A stretch of DNA of 64,000 nucleotides from Melastoma dodecandrum (lineage: Eukaryota; Streptophyta; Magnoliopsida; Myrtales; Melastomataceae), in the NCBI GenBank assembly GCA_029817715.1, contig JARUPY010000116.1, positions 1 through 64,000 on the forward strand. The letters run 5' to 3'. A program made the position numbers and the translations under genes. Shown here in pieces: positions 37,833-46,236 of this stretch (positions are counted from its first letter, which is position 1; every line of letters begins with the position of its first letter). The notes under the pieces are model-generated. The model saw only the letters and a list, made by a program, of their open reading frames with translations. It did not search any database and had not been told where the DNA came from.

Positions 37833-38981
37833 ATGACGCGCATGGCGATCGAGTTCGCGCGCTCGGAGCGCTCGACGCTCGGCATCGAGTGGGAGCTGGC
37901 CCTCGTCGATCGGCACACCGGCGACCTCGTGGGCGCGGCCCCGGAGGTGCTGGCGAGCACCGTCCTCACCGCCGAGGACGGCACCGAGCGGATCACGAGC
38001 GAGCTGCTCACGAACACGATCGAGATCGTCACCGGCGTCAACCGCACCGTCGCGGAGGGCGTCGCCGACCTCGAGCGGACGATCGAGCGACTCCGCGCCA
38101 CGACGGACCCGATGGGGCTCGACCTCGTCGGCTCCGGCACGCACCCGTTCGCCCGCTGGCAGGACCAGCAGGTGACGGACAAGGAGCGCTACGTCACGCT
38201 CATGGACCGGACCGGGGTGTTCGGGCGGCAGCTGCTCATCTGGGGCGTGCACAACCACGTGGGCGTCGACGCCGCGGCGAAGGCGCTGCCGATCATCGAG
38301 GCGATGCTGGTCTTCTACCCGCACCTGCAGGCGCTGTCCGCCTCGTCCCCGTTCGTCTTCGGGGAGTCCTCCGGGTACGCCTCGAGCCGCGCGATGCTCT
38401 TCCAGCAGCTGCCGACCGCCGGGCTGCCGCCGCAGCTCGAGTCGTGGGCGCAGTACGAATCGATCGTCGCGGACCTGGTGCACGTCGGCGTGATCGACCA
38501 CTGGGACGAGATCCGGTGGGACGTGCGCCCGTCCGCGAAGTGGGGCACGGTCGAGACGCGGATCTCCGACGGCGCCGCCACGCTGCTCGAGATCGGCGCG
38601 CTGTCCGCGCTGACGCAGTGCCTGGTCGACGACTGCTCGGAGCGGCTCGACCGCGGCGAGCACCTCCGCACCCTGCAGCCGTGGTTCGTCCGCGAGAACA
38701 AGTGGCGCGCGGCCCGCTACGGCATGGACGCGGTCATCATCGTCGACCGCGACGGGTCGGAGCGGCTCGTGGAGGACGAGCTGCGCGACCTCGTGACGCG
38801 GCTCGAGCCGGTCGCCGCACGGCTCGGCTGCCTGGACGAGCTGCAGGACGTGCTCACCATCGTCGACGTCGGCGCCTCCTACGAGCGGCAGGCGCTCGCC
38901 GCCGCGCAGGCGGGCGGCGATCTCCGGGCCGTGGTATCGCTGCTGGTCAGGGAGATGCGCGAGGGCCGCCCCCTGCGCTGA
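37833..38981 (+). CDS. ybdK: YbdK-type carboxylate-amine/glutamate-cysteine ligase (GCS2 family)
   Basis: 382 residues from ATG 37833 (an alternative ATG is at 37842). RSTLGIEWELALVDRHTGDL is the conserved Glu-rich start of GCS2 enzymes; others are LVGSGTHPFARWQDQQVTDK, LIWGVHNHVGVD, FVFGESSGYASSRAMLFQQL and WDVRPSAKWGTVETRI. These proteins have weak gamma-glutamylcysteine ligase activity; actinobacteria normally use mycothiol, so the physiological role is open. It is divergent from the ole operon. Complete in one frame. Confidence 0.9.
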   Translation: MTRMAIEFARSERSTLGIEWELALVDRHTGDLVGAAPEVLASTVLTAEDGTERITSELLTNTIEIVTGVNRTVAEGVADLERTIERLRATTDPMGLDLVGSGTHPFARWQDQQVTDKERYVTLMDRTGVFGRQLLIWGVHNHVGVDAAAKALPIIEAMLVFYPHLQALSASSPFVFGESSGYASSRAMLFQQLPTAGLPPQLESWAQYESIVADLVHVGVIDHWDEIRWDVRPSAKWGTVETRISDGAATLLEIGALSALTQCLVDDCSERLDRGEHLRTLQPWFVRENKWRAARYGMDAVIIVDRDGSERLVEDELRDLVTRLEPVAARLGCLDELQDVLTIVDVGASYERQALAAAQAGGDLRAVVSLLVREMREGRPLR

Positions 38982-39002
38982 GCCCGGATGCCGGCGCGCC
39001 CG

Positions 39003-39803
39003 TCAGGAGTTCTTGGCGTCGCGCCAGCGCACCCAGCGCTCGACCGAGGACCAGTCGAGGTCGGGACCGGTGATGCCGACGGTGAACAGCCGGACGCCGA
39101 CCTCGAGCAGCGCGTCGGCCTTCGCGTCGTCGGCGCCGCGCAGCTCGTTGCCGATCTCGATCTCCGCGACGTCGCGACCGGCCGCCTCCGCGTGCCGCTG
39201 CAGCACCTCGAGCTTGTGGGGCAGGGCGGCCGGGGAGACGAAGCTGTGCCAGATGTCCGCGTGTTCGGCCACGATGCGGAGGGTCTTCTGCTCCCCCGCG
39301 CCGCCGATCAGGACCGGGATCCTCCGGAGGGGCGGCGGGTTCAGCCGAGTCCAGCGCTCGCGGACGATCGGCAGGTCGCGCGCGAGATCGCCGAGCCGGG
39401 ACCCGACGGTGCCGAACTCGTAGCCGTACTCGGTGTAGTCGCGCTCCGCCCAGCCCGAGCCGGTGCCGAACACGAAGCGGCCGCCGGAGATATGGTCGAT
39501 CGTGCGGGCCATGTCGGCCTGCAGGTTCGGGTTCCGGTACGAGTTGCAGTTCACGAGCGGACCGAGCTCGACGCGCTCGGTCGCCTCCGCCCACTGGGCG
39601 AGCTGGGTCCACGCCTCGAAGTGGGTGCCCTCCGGATCGCCGGACAGCGGGTAGAAGTGGTCCCAGTTCATGATCATGTCGACGCCGAGGTCCTCGGCGT
39701 GGACCGCGGCGTCGCGCAGCGCCGTGATCGGCAGGTGCTGCGGGGCGATCTGGACGGAGATGCGGACGGGCCGGTCCTCGGCCTTGAATGCGGTGCTGGT
39801 CAC
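39003..39803 (-). CDS. LLM-class F420-dependent oxidoreductase
   Basis: 266 residues of the luciferase-like monooxygenase fold: RISVQIAPQHLPITALRDAA, IMNWDHFYPLSGDPEGTHFE, VELGPLVNCNSYRNPNLQAD, GRFVFGTGSGWAERDYTEYG and IPVLIGGAGEQKTLRIVAEH. The GSGWAE stretch and overall pattern fit the F420-dependent subgroup. The substrate is unknown. With the F420 nitroreductase-like and PPOX-class genes it indicates an F420-using organism. Confidence 0.88.
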   Translation of the reverse strand: MTSTAFKAEDRPVRISVQIAPQHLPITALRDAAVHAEDLGVDMIMNWDHFYPLSGDPEGTHFEAWTQLAQWAEATERVELGPLVNCNSYRNPNLQADMARTIDHISGGRFVFGTGSGWAERDYTEYGYEFGTVGSRLGDLARDLPIVRERWTRLNPPPLRRIPVLIGGAGEQKTLRIVAEHADIWHSFVSPAALPHKLEVLQRHAEAAGRDVAEIEIGNELRGADDAKADALLEVGVRLFTVGITGPDLDWSSVERWVRWRDAKNS

Positions 39804-39812
39804 GTCGTCAGG

Positions 39813-40317
39813 CTAGGAGTCGCCGGCCTCCGTGATCGCCGCACGGCGGACCACCAGCTCGGGCCCGACCGTCCGCGGCGCCGCGACCGGGAACTCGAAC
39901 ACGGCGATGATCAGGAGCATCGGGTAGTCGGGTGACTGCGTGGTCGAGCGGACCACGCGGCCGTCGACGCCGTCCGCCCGCCCGTCGACGCCGTAGCGAT
40001 GCCACCCGGCGACGTCGATGCCGAGGTCGAGCGTGCCGAACTCCTCCGGCAGCGCCGGGTCGCGGAAGGGGTGCACGCCGCTGCCGATCGCGGCGGGCGC
40101 CTCCCGGAACGGTTGCCGGACTGGATGGCCGACACCTTCAGCGGCGTGGTGTGCCGGCCCGCGCACCACAGCCCCTGGTCCGACGGGATCGAGAGGTGCA
40201 GCCCGTCGTCGCCGATGCGCCAGGTCGCCGCCGCCCCGGCGCGCGAGCTCCACGCCGGGAGGTAGGCGGGCAGCCAGACCGTCTCATCGAGGGTCGCGAA
40301 GCGGTCGTCGAGCACGG
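39813..40317 (-). pseudogene. GH16-like glycosidase remnant with the catalytic core deleted
   Basis: The N-terminal strand region (VLDDRFATLDETVWLPAYLP, WRIGDDGLHLSIPSDQGLWC, VSAIQSGNRSG) and the C-terminal region (IGSGVHPFRDPALPEEFG, QSPDYPMLLIIAVFEFPV) match actinobacterial GH16-like proteins. From memory of that family, about 75-80 residues between NRSG and IGSGVHP are missing, including the part with the catalytic Glu-x-Asp-x-x-Glu-type site. A second, shorter loss lies in HRYGVDGRADGVDGRVVR. A frameshift sits at the junction near 40110. The start is unclear (GTG near 40317 or upstream). Confidence 0.55.
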
Positions 40318-40436
40318 ATCGAGGGTCGTGCGGGCCTCCGACAGGCGCATCGCACCCAGCGGATGTCCGTTCGGCGGCCAGGTCGCACCCACCTCGCATC
40401 CGGGTTCGACCGATCCGCGGGGCGTAAGCAGGGTCC

Positions 40437-40859
40437 ATGACCGATGCGAAGAGCAAGGCGCAGACCAACCTCGAGGCCCAGGGCACGATGGGCGAGATCG
40501 TCGTCGGCGGCGACTTCGACCGCCTCGGCGAGGTGCTCGCGGACGGATTGGTCGATCACGACCCGGCGCCCGACCAGGCGGACGGACCCGCCGGGATCGG
40601 GCAGTTCTGGGCGACTCTCAAGGAGGCCTTCCCGGACGTCGCGCTCGAGCCGGTCGAGGTGATCGCCACGGAGGACTACGTGACCGCGATCCTGGACAAG
40701 ACGGGCACGCACCAGGGCGAGTTCCTCGGCCACGAGGCGACCGGTCGATCGTTCAGGGTGCGCGGGATCCAGGTGGGCCGGTTCGTCGACGGGAAGATGA
40801 CCGACCGGTGGGGATCCACCGATCAGCTCGGGATCCTCCAGCAGCTCGAGCTCGTGTAG
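40437..40859 (+). CDS. SnoaL-like/ester-cyclase family protein
   Basis: 140 residues of the NTF2-like fold: EIVVGGDFDRLGEVLADGLV, DHDPAPDQADGPAGIGQFW, and ATGRSFRVRGIQVGRFVDGK with MTDRWGSTDQLGILQQL. Such proteins are polyketide cyclases or general small-molecule binding enzymes; no specific function can be given. ATG 40437 lies 7 bases after AGGGT. It ends before a bidirectional hairpin. Confidence 0.85.
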   Translation: MTDAKSKAQTNLEAQGTMGEIVVGGDFDRLGEVLADGLVDHDPAPDQADGPAGIGQFWATLKEAFPDVALEPVEVIATEDYVTAILDKTGTHQGEFLGHEATGRSFRVRGIQVGRFVDGKMTDRWGSTDQLGILQQLELV

Positions 40860-40870
40860 CGCTCCCGAGG

Positions 40871-40911
40871 ACGACGGAGGGGCCGGGCACGACGCCCGGC
40901 CCCTCCGTCGT
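40871..40911. terminator. 18-bp perfect bidirectional terminator hairpin
   Basis: ACGACGGAGGGGCCGGGC (40871-40888) pairs perfectly with its inverse at 40894-40911 around loop ACGAC. It lies between the convergent SnoaL-like and PEBP-family genes, 12 and 7 bases from their stops. Confidence 0.85.
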
Positions 40912-40917
40912 GCCGGA

Positions 40918-41445
40918 TCAGGCGGACGCGCCGCCCGCCTCCCCGGTGCCGACGAGGATCGCCCGGCCGAGCGTGTGGAAGTGCAGGTTGAAGCCGAGCA
41001 CGGCCGGGGTCACGTCGGCGGAGATCCCGAGGCTCGGCACATCGACGGCGTGGACGACCACGAAGTAGCGGTGCACGCCGGTCCCCGGAGGCGGGCCGGC
41101 GCCGACGAAGCCCGGCTCCCCGAGCTCGTTGCGCAGCACGACGGAGCCCGCGGGCGCCTCCGCCCCCGTGGCGAGGGAGGTGACCGAGGCGGGGATGTCC
41201 GCGACCGCCCAGTGCCAGAACCCGGAGCCGGTCGGGGCGTCCGGGTCGTACATCGTGACCGCGAAGCTCTGCGTGCCCGCCGGCGCGTCGGACCACGTGA
41301 GCTGCGGCGACCGGTCCTGGCCGCCCGCGTCGGCGCCGAACATGGCGGCGGGCAGCGGCTGCCGGTCGGTGATGTCGTCGCTCGTCAGCGTGAACGAGGG
41401 CACGGGGTCGAGCCGGGCGTACGGGTCGTAGTCGCGATCGCTCAT
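40918..41445 (-). CDS. YbhB/YbcL family (PEBP, Raf-kinase-inhibitor-like) protein
   Basis: 175 residues. SPQLTWSDAPAGTQSFAVTM, YDPDAPTGSGFWHWAVADIP and GVHRYFVVVHAVDVPSLGIS form the PEBP anion-binding pocket (D-P-D-A-P and the His-rich motif). Bacterial functions are poorly known. It is divergent from the MarR-family gene with a 72-base shared upstream region, so MarR control is plausible. Confidence 0.9.
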   Translation of the reverse strand: MSDRDYDPYARLDPVPSFTLTSDDITDRQPLPAAMFGADAGGQDRSPQLTWSDAPAGTQSFAVTMYDPDAPTGSGFWHWAVADIPASVTSLATGAEAPAGSVVLRNELGEPGFVGAGPPPGTGVHRYFVVVHAVDVPSLGISADVTPAVLGFNLHFHTLGRAILVGTGEAGGASA

Positions 41446-41483
41446 GCGCGGCACCGTAGCCACGGGGCCTGGGAGCCCTGCCC

Positions 41484-41511
41484 GGTTGTCGCTGCAACCA
41501 ACACCTAGGCT
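41484..41511 (+). promoter_or_regulatory. candidate MarR promoter with operator-like inverted repeat
   Basis: GGTTG (41484-41488) and CAACC (41495-41499) form an inverted repeat with a 6-base spacer. It lies just upstream of TAGGCT (41506-41511), a plausible -10 that places transcription start at or next to the GTG at 41518, that is, a leaderless mRNA. The repeat would occlude the promoter if bound by the encoded MarR protein. Confidence 0.4.
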
Positions 41512-41517
41512 GGATCG

Positions 41518-42003
41518 GTGGCGAAGCCCGTACCCCGCATGGACGACCTCGAGTCGGATGCGTGGCGTCGGCTCGTCGCCCTGCTCGAGCTGCTGCCGGC
41601 GTCCCTCGACGCGCAGCTGCAGCAGGACTCGCAGATGACGCACTACGAGTTCGCGGTGCTGTCGCTCCTCCGGTTCGCTCCGGACGCGACGATCCAGGCG
41701 AAGGACCTCGCAGCGCGGACGAACGCGACGCTCCCCCGGCTGTCGCACGTCGTCAGCCGGATGGTCGACCGCGACTGGGTGGAGCGACTTCCGTGCCCCG
41801 GCGACAAGCGGGCGACGAACATCCACCTGACCGACGAGGGGCGGCGCGCGGTGATCCGCGCGACGTCCGGCCACATCGCGCACGCGCGGCGCCTGGTGAT
41901 CGACCGGCTCGATCGGGACGAGCTCGCGGCGCTGGCCTCGATCGGGAAGAAGGTCGTCGACGTGCTCGACCCGAACGAGCGGGTGTTCCGGGCGGAGGGC
42001 TAA
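41518..42003 (+). CDS. MarR family transcriptional regulator
   Basis: 161 residues. Winged helix: MTHYEFAVLSLLRFAPDATI, QAKDLAARTNATLPRLSHVV (recognition helix region), MVDRDWVERLPCPGDKRATN and IHLTDEGRRAVIRATSGHIA. The ligand is unknown. It is divergent from the PEBP-family gene and probably autoregulated. Its TAA (42001-42003) overlaps the stop of the convergent epimerase remnant. Confidence 0.92.
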   Translation: MAKPVPRMDDLESDAWRRLVALLELLPASLDAQLQQDSQMTHYEFAVLSLLRFAPDATIQAKDLAARTNATLPRLSHVVSRMVDRDWVERLPCPGDKRATNIHLTDEGRRAVIRATSGHIAHARRLVIDRLDRDELAALASIGKKVVDVLDPNERVFRAEG

Positions 42004-42667
42004 CGCTTCAGGATCGAGCGCAGCGTCGCGCGGAGGTCGGTGTGCTCGAACCGGAAGCCCGCGGCGAGCAGGCGCTCCGGCACGACCCCAGCGGCTCTTC
42101 AGCACCAGCTCGGTCTCGGTGCGGATCGCGAACGTGCCGAGCTCGAGCATCCACCGGCTCGCGGGCAGTCCGATCGGCACGCCGAGCACGTGCCGCAGGT
42201 CGGCCATCAGGGTGCAGTTTGTCGGACGCCTCCGGCGCGACGAGGTTCACGACGCCGTCGAGCTCATCGTGCTCCCGGAGGAACGCGATCGCCCTGAGCA
42301 CGTCGTCCAGGTGCACCCAGGAGAAGCGCTGCCGGCCGTGCGCGGAGCCGGGCTGGAACCGGTGGTGGACGCCGGCGGCGATCCGGGCGGGCGTGCCCGG
42401 CCAGCGGCCGTCGAGCTGCGCGCCGCCGAGGCCGAACCGGGCGAGCCGGGTGAGCCGGGTGAGCGGGATCATCACGCTGCCGCGGCCGAGCACGATCGCG
42501 GTGCGGATCGCGACCCTCCTGACGCCCGGCAGGTCGGGCTCGAAGAAGGCGCGCTCCCAGGCCTTCGCGACCTCGACCGAGAACCCGGCACCGAGCTCGC
42601 CCGTCGACTCGCTCTGCGGGCGGTCGTCCGCGTGGCCGCCGAGCGCCGCCTCCCACGGCGAGGGCAC
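42000..42667 (-). pseudogene. Epimerase (TIGR01777/DUF1731 type) lacking its N-terminal Rossmann half
   Basis: [57 protein letters not shown] and FSWVHLDDVLRAIAFLREHD match the middle of SDR epimerases of this group, and RHVLGVPIGLPASRWMLELG with FAIRTETELVLKSRWG and AAGFRFEHTDLRATLRSILK match the C-terminal DUF1731 part. The first ~100 residues with the GxxGxxG nucleotide-binding motif are absent; the gene begins 3 bases after the stop of the upstream gene. Two shifts (near 42225 and 42090) also break the C-terminal half. Confidence 0.65.
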
Positions 42668-42670
42668 GGG

Positions 42671-43063
42671 TCAGCCGCGCGGGCTCGACACCCGGCGGGG
42701 CGCGATCCGGAGGAGCACGCGCTCTCCGCCCGCGCCGAACGAGGGATACGGCTTCCCGAGGTACTTCTGCGAGAGCCGATCGATGTGCTCGCGGGCGCCC
42801 TCGGTCGTGATCTCCCGGACCTCGCCGCGGATCTGCGTGTAGCCGCTCGGGTGCGCCGGGTCGGAGACGGTGAGCGCGACGCGGGGATCCCGCCGGACGT
42901 TCCGCAGCTTCTGGTGACCCTCGACCGTGTTGATCAGCACGTCCGCGCCGTCGGTGTCGACCCAGACCTGCGTCAGCTGCGGCGACCCGTCCGGCATCGT
43001 CGTCGCGAGGTAGCAGGTGCTGGCTGCGCGGAGCAGGTCGAGGACCTGGGCGGGGAGTTCCAT
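42671..43063 (-). CDS. PPOX-class F420-dependent oxidoreductase (split-barrel)
   Basis: 130 residues from ATG 43063. The flavin-reductase-like split barrel shows STCYLATTMPDGSPQLTQVW, VLINTVEGHQKLRNVRRDPR, VALTVSDPAHPSGYTQIRGE and DRLSQKYLGKPYP. Members use F420 or FMN; the substrate is unknown. The palindromic repeat at 43084-43185 lies between this gene and ffh. Confidence 0.9.
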   Translation of the reverse strand: MELPAQVLDLLRAASTCYLATTMPDGSPQLTQVWVDTDGADVLINTVEGHQKLRNVRRDPRVALTVSDPAHPSGYTQIRGEVREITTEGAREHIDRLSQKYLGKPYPSFGAGGERVLLRIAPRRVSSPRG

Positions 43064-43083
43064 CGCCCCGACCCTAGGGGCGT

Positions 43084-43185
43084 TCGCGGATCCGGAAATC
43101 CTTCGCGACAACCCGGGCGACGAGGCCCGTGCACGGGGTGTCGCCCAGAATCTCCGGAGCCGCGAGGCGTTTCCGGATCTGCGGG
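43084..43185. repeat. dispersed palindromic repeat, copy 2
   Basis: TCGCGGATCCGGAAATCCT at the left is mirrored by AGAATCTCCGGAGCCGCGAG on the right, followed by GCGTTTCCGGATCTGCGG as in copy 1. The inner ACGGGGTGTCGCC matches copy 3. It ends 1 base from the ffh stop codon. Confidence 0.75.
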
Positions 43186-43186
43186 G

Positions 43187-43951
43187 TCAGCGGCCGAGGA
43201 GCTTGCCGAGCTGCTCCAGGTCCCCCGGGCTCGGCTGCGGCTTGCCCGTGCCGCCGCCGAGGCCGAAGCCCGCGCCGCCGGAGGTGGTGCTCGCCGGCTT
43301 CAGCAAACGGCCCTCGGCGAGCGCCGCGTTCTCCGCGGCGCGCTTCGCCGGGTTGCCCGACTTCGAACCCTGCTTCTTCTTCTGCACCGGCAGCTTGCCC
43401 GCGTAGCCGACCGGGCCCATGCCCGGGATCTGCGGGACGCCGCCGCGGGCGACCGTCTTCATCATCTTCGCGGCCTGGTCGAAGCGCTGGACCAGCTGGT
43501 TCACGTCGGTGACGGTCATGCCCGAGCCGCGGGCGATCCGGAGGCGGCGGGAGCCGTTCAGGATCTTCGGGTTGTGCCGCTCGCCCGGGGTCATCGACTG
43601 GATGATCGCCTCGGTGCGGATGATCTCGCGCTCGTCGAACTGGTCGAGCTGCTCCCGCATCTGCCGGGCGCCCGGCAGCATCCCGATCATCTTCATGAGG
43701 CCGCCGCGGTTGCGCAGCTGCTGCATCTGCTTCAGGAAGTCGTCGAGCGTGAAGGTCGAGGTCGCGATCTTCTCCGCGAGCTGCAGCGCCTCCTGCTCGT
43801 CGAAGGCCTCCTGCGCCTGCTCGATGAGCGTGAGGATGTCGCCGAGGTCGAGGATCCGGCTCGCCATGCGGTCCGGGTGGAACGGCTCGAAGTCCTCGAG
43901 CTTCTCACCGTTGGACGCGAACACGATCGGCCGGCCGGTGACCGAGGCGAT

Positions 43952-43984
<33 letters not shown>

Positions 43985-44746
43985 GAGCTTCGTGAGCACC
44001 ACGCCGGTGAAGTCGACGCCCTCCTGGAACGCCTTCGCGGTCGCGACCGCGTCCTGGCCGATCATCGCGTCGATGACGAACAGGACCTCGTCCGGGTCCG
44101 TCGCCTTGCGGATGTCCGCGGCCTGCTTCATCAGCTCGGCGTCGACGCCGAGGCGGCCGGCGGTGTCGATGATGACGACGTCGTGCTGCTTGTCGCGCGC
44201 GAAGCGGACCGCGTCCTTCGCGACCTTGACCGGGTTGCCGACGCCGTTGCCGGGCTCCGGCGCGAAGACGGTCGCGCCCGCCTGCTCGCCGACGACCTGC
44301 AGCTGCTTCACGGCGTTCGGGCGCTGGATGTCCGCGGCGACGAGCAGCGGGGTGTGGCCGTCGTTCTCGAGCCACTTCGCGAGCTTGCCCGCGAGGGTCG
44401 TCTTGCCCGCGCCCTGGAGACCGGCGAGCATGATCACGGTCGGCGGCTGCTTCGCGAACTCGAGGCGGCGCTGCTCGCCGCCGAGGATGCCGATCAGCTC
44501 CTCGTTGACGATCTGGACGACCTGCTGGGCCGGGTTCAGCGCCTTGCTGAGGTCGGCGCCGAGCGCCCGCTCGCGCACCCGCGCGGTGAACGCCTTGACG
44601 ACGTCGAGCGAGACGTCGGCGTCGAGCAGGGCGCGGCGGATCTCGCGGACGGTGCCGTCGACGTCGCTCGCCGTGAGCACGCCCTTGCCCCGGAGGTTCG
44701 CGAGCGCGGCGGTGAGGCGATCCGACAGGGATCCGAAGGTGGCCAT
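43187..44746 (-). CDS. ffh: Ffh, signal recognition particle protein
   Basis: 519 residues in one frame. N domain (LSDRLTAALANLRGKGVLTA), G domain with MLAGLQGAGKTTLAGKLAKW, AADIQRPNAVKQLQVVGEQA, VVIIDTAGRLGVDAELMKQA and VLTKLDGDARGGAALSIASV, and a Met-rich M domain (DFLKQMQQLRNRGGLMKMIG; RIARGSGMTVTDVNQLVQRF). It binds 4.5S RNA and signal sequences and delivers ribosomes to FtsY. A Gly-rich tail is typical of actinobacteria. Confidence 0.97.
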
Positions 44747-44813
44747 AGGGCGTGGATCCTACCCGGCCGCCTGCGCTTCGGCCGCCCGCTGCGGAGCCGT
44801 TCGGCAGGCCATC

Positions 44814-44859
44814 AGCGCTCCAGCAGGCCCGTCGTCGACGGAGGGCCTGCTGAGGCGCT
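44814..44859. terminator. hairpin downstream of the epimerase gene
   Basis: AGCGCTCCAGCAGGCCC (44814-44830) pairs with GGGCCTGCTGAGGCGCT (44843-44859), 17 positions with a 2-base mismatch, 11 bases after the epimerase stop at 44870. Confidence 0.65.
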
Positions 44860-44869
44860 GGGAGCCTGC

Positions 44870-45852
44870 TCACCCGGCGGCGAGCAGGCGCAGGAGGTCG
44901 CGCTCCTCGTCGTCGGTCAGGCCGGCGCCGTGCGGGTGGACGGGCCGGGTCTCCTCCCACGCCAGCACGTCGCGGAGCGTCTCCCCGAGGGGGCGGTGCG
45001 TCAGGCCCGCGGCACGCGCCTTCGACCCGTCGCGGGCGGCGAAACCCTGCCACCCCGGGTCCGCGAGCCAGAGCGGGAGGCTGCGCGGGCCGGCCCACTC
45101 CGCGACGCCCTGCTCGAGGAGCCAGGCCTCGGGGGCCTCCTCGACGCGACCGTCGAAGCGGGCCACCGCGATCGCCGTGTCGAGGTGCACGCCGAGCGGC
45201 GTCGTCTCACCGACCGCGCTGAAGACGCCGCCGAGGCCCTCCTCCGCGCCCCGGACGAGCCAGGCGGCGGAGGTCGCGCACGTCGATCAGCTGGCTGGAG
45301 CGGCTCGCTGCGTCCGGGACGAGCACCCGCGTCGCCGCTCGGGTGGGCGAGCCGCCACGGCCAGTAGCCGGAGCGTCCGGAGGTGTCGCCCGGCCCGCCG
45401 ATCAGTCCTGCGCGAGCGATCAGCGCCCGGTCGCCGTACCGGTCGAGGATCGCCCGCTCGCAGGCGACCTTCCCCATGCCGTAGGCCTCGCCGCCGTCGG
45501 CGGGCGCACCGTCCGGGTCGAGGAGGGCCGCGTCCTCGGCGAGGCCGGGCGTGCCGGGGTCGGCGTAGACGTTGCCCGTCGAGACGAAGACGTACCGGTC
45601 GGCGTCGAGCGCGGCGACGGCGGTCTCGACGTGCTCGCGCTTCCTCGCGACGTCGAAGACGGCGTCCCACCGCCCCGCGACGCCGTCGTAGGCGCCGGGC
45701 AGGTCGCGGTCCGCGACGACCAGGAGGGCGCCGTCGGCGACCTCCCCGGACTCGCCGCGGGCGAGGCACACGACCTCGTGCCCGCGGGACACCGCCTCCG
45801 CCGCGATCGTCCGCCCGACCCACGCCGTGCCGCCGAGCACCAGGAACCGCAT
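44870..45852 (-). CDS. NAD-dependent epimerase/reductase family protein (two frameshifts)
   Basis: About 327 residues. FLVLGGTAWVGRTIAAEAVS carries the GxxGxxG motif (here GGTAWVG), then RYVFVSTGNVYADPGTPG, EAYGMGKVACERAI (Tyr-x3-Lys) and DRALIARAGLIGGPGDTSGR. The C-terminal part is in another frame (LDTAIAVARFDGRVEEAPEA, LGETLRDVLAWEETRPVHPH). Shifts near 45330 and 45265 make the length 3n+2, as two extra bases would. Reductase of unknown substrate; similar genes are common in Micrococcales. Confidence 0.78.
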
Positions 45853-45884
45853 GCCCCGATCCTGCTCCGCCGCCGCGGGCGCGG

Positions 45885-46198
45885 TCAGTGCGTCTGCTCC
45901 CAGCGGAGCCACGTGCGGTCGAGCGCCTTATCGAGGTCGACGCCGTTGCGCCGGGCGAACAGGAGGATGCGCCCGAGGACGTCGGCGCACTCCTCCGCGA
46001 ACTTCTGGTCGAGCTGCTCGGCGTTCGTATCCGCGGTCCTTGCTCCGACCCGTGCGTGCGAGCTGGATCTGCGTCAGCTCACCGAGCTCCTCCGCGAGCT
46101 TGAGGAGGAACCAGTCGTCGTCGCGGTGGATCCCCTCCAGCTCGGCGTACCCGACGGGAGACGCGTTCGAGACGGTCGGCGAGCGAGACGAGGTCCAT
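45885..46198 (-). CDS. MazG-like nucleotide pyrophosphohydrolase (two frameshifts)
   Basis: About 104 residues. DDDWFLLKLAEELGELTQIQ is the MazG-like helix with the metal-binding E-E-x-x-E pattern; after shifts near 46035 and 46170, AEECADVLGRILLFARRNGV (E-x3-D) follows. Enzymes of this group hydrolyse nucleoside triphosphates or house-clean damaged nucleotides. Length 3n+2, consistent with two extra bases. The start ATG 46198 (MDLVSLADRLERVS) is inferred. Confidence 0.7.
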
Positions 46199-46236
46199 CG
46201 CACCACTCAAGCGCTGGGCACCGATACCGTCGCGAC

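Noticed and set aside
43084..43185. CRISPR-like repeats for the GGATCCGG-containing elements
   Set aside because: Copies are far apart, are palindromic units without regular spacers, and no cas genes are present.
42119..45367. Very long plus-strand open frame (1082 codons)
   Set aside because: It is antisense to ffh and its neighbours; composition and lack of motifs show it is a high-GC shadow. The same holds for the long frames at 34905-38663, 48064-51963 and 53244-56450, except for the true gene segments inside them.
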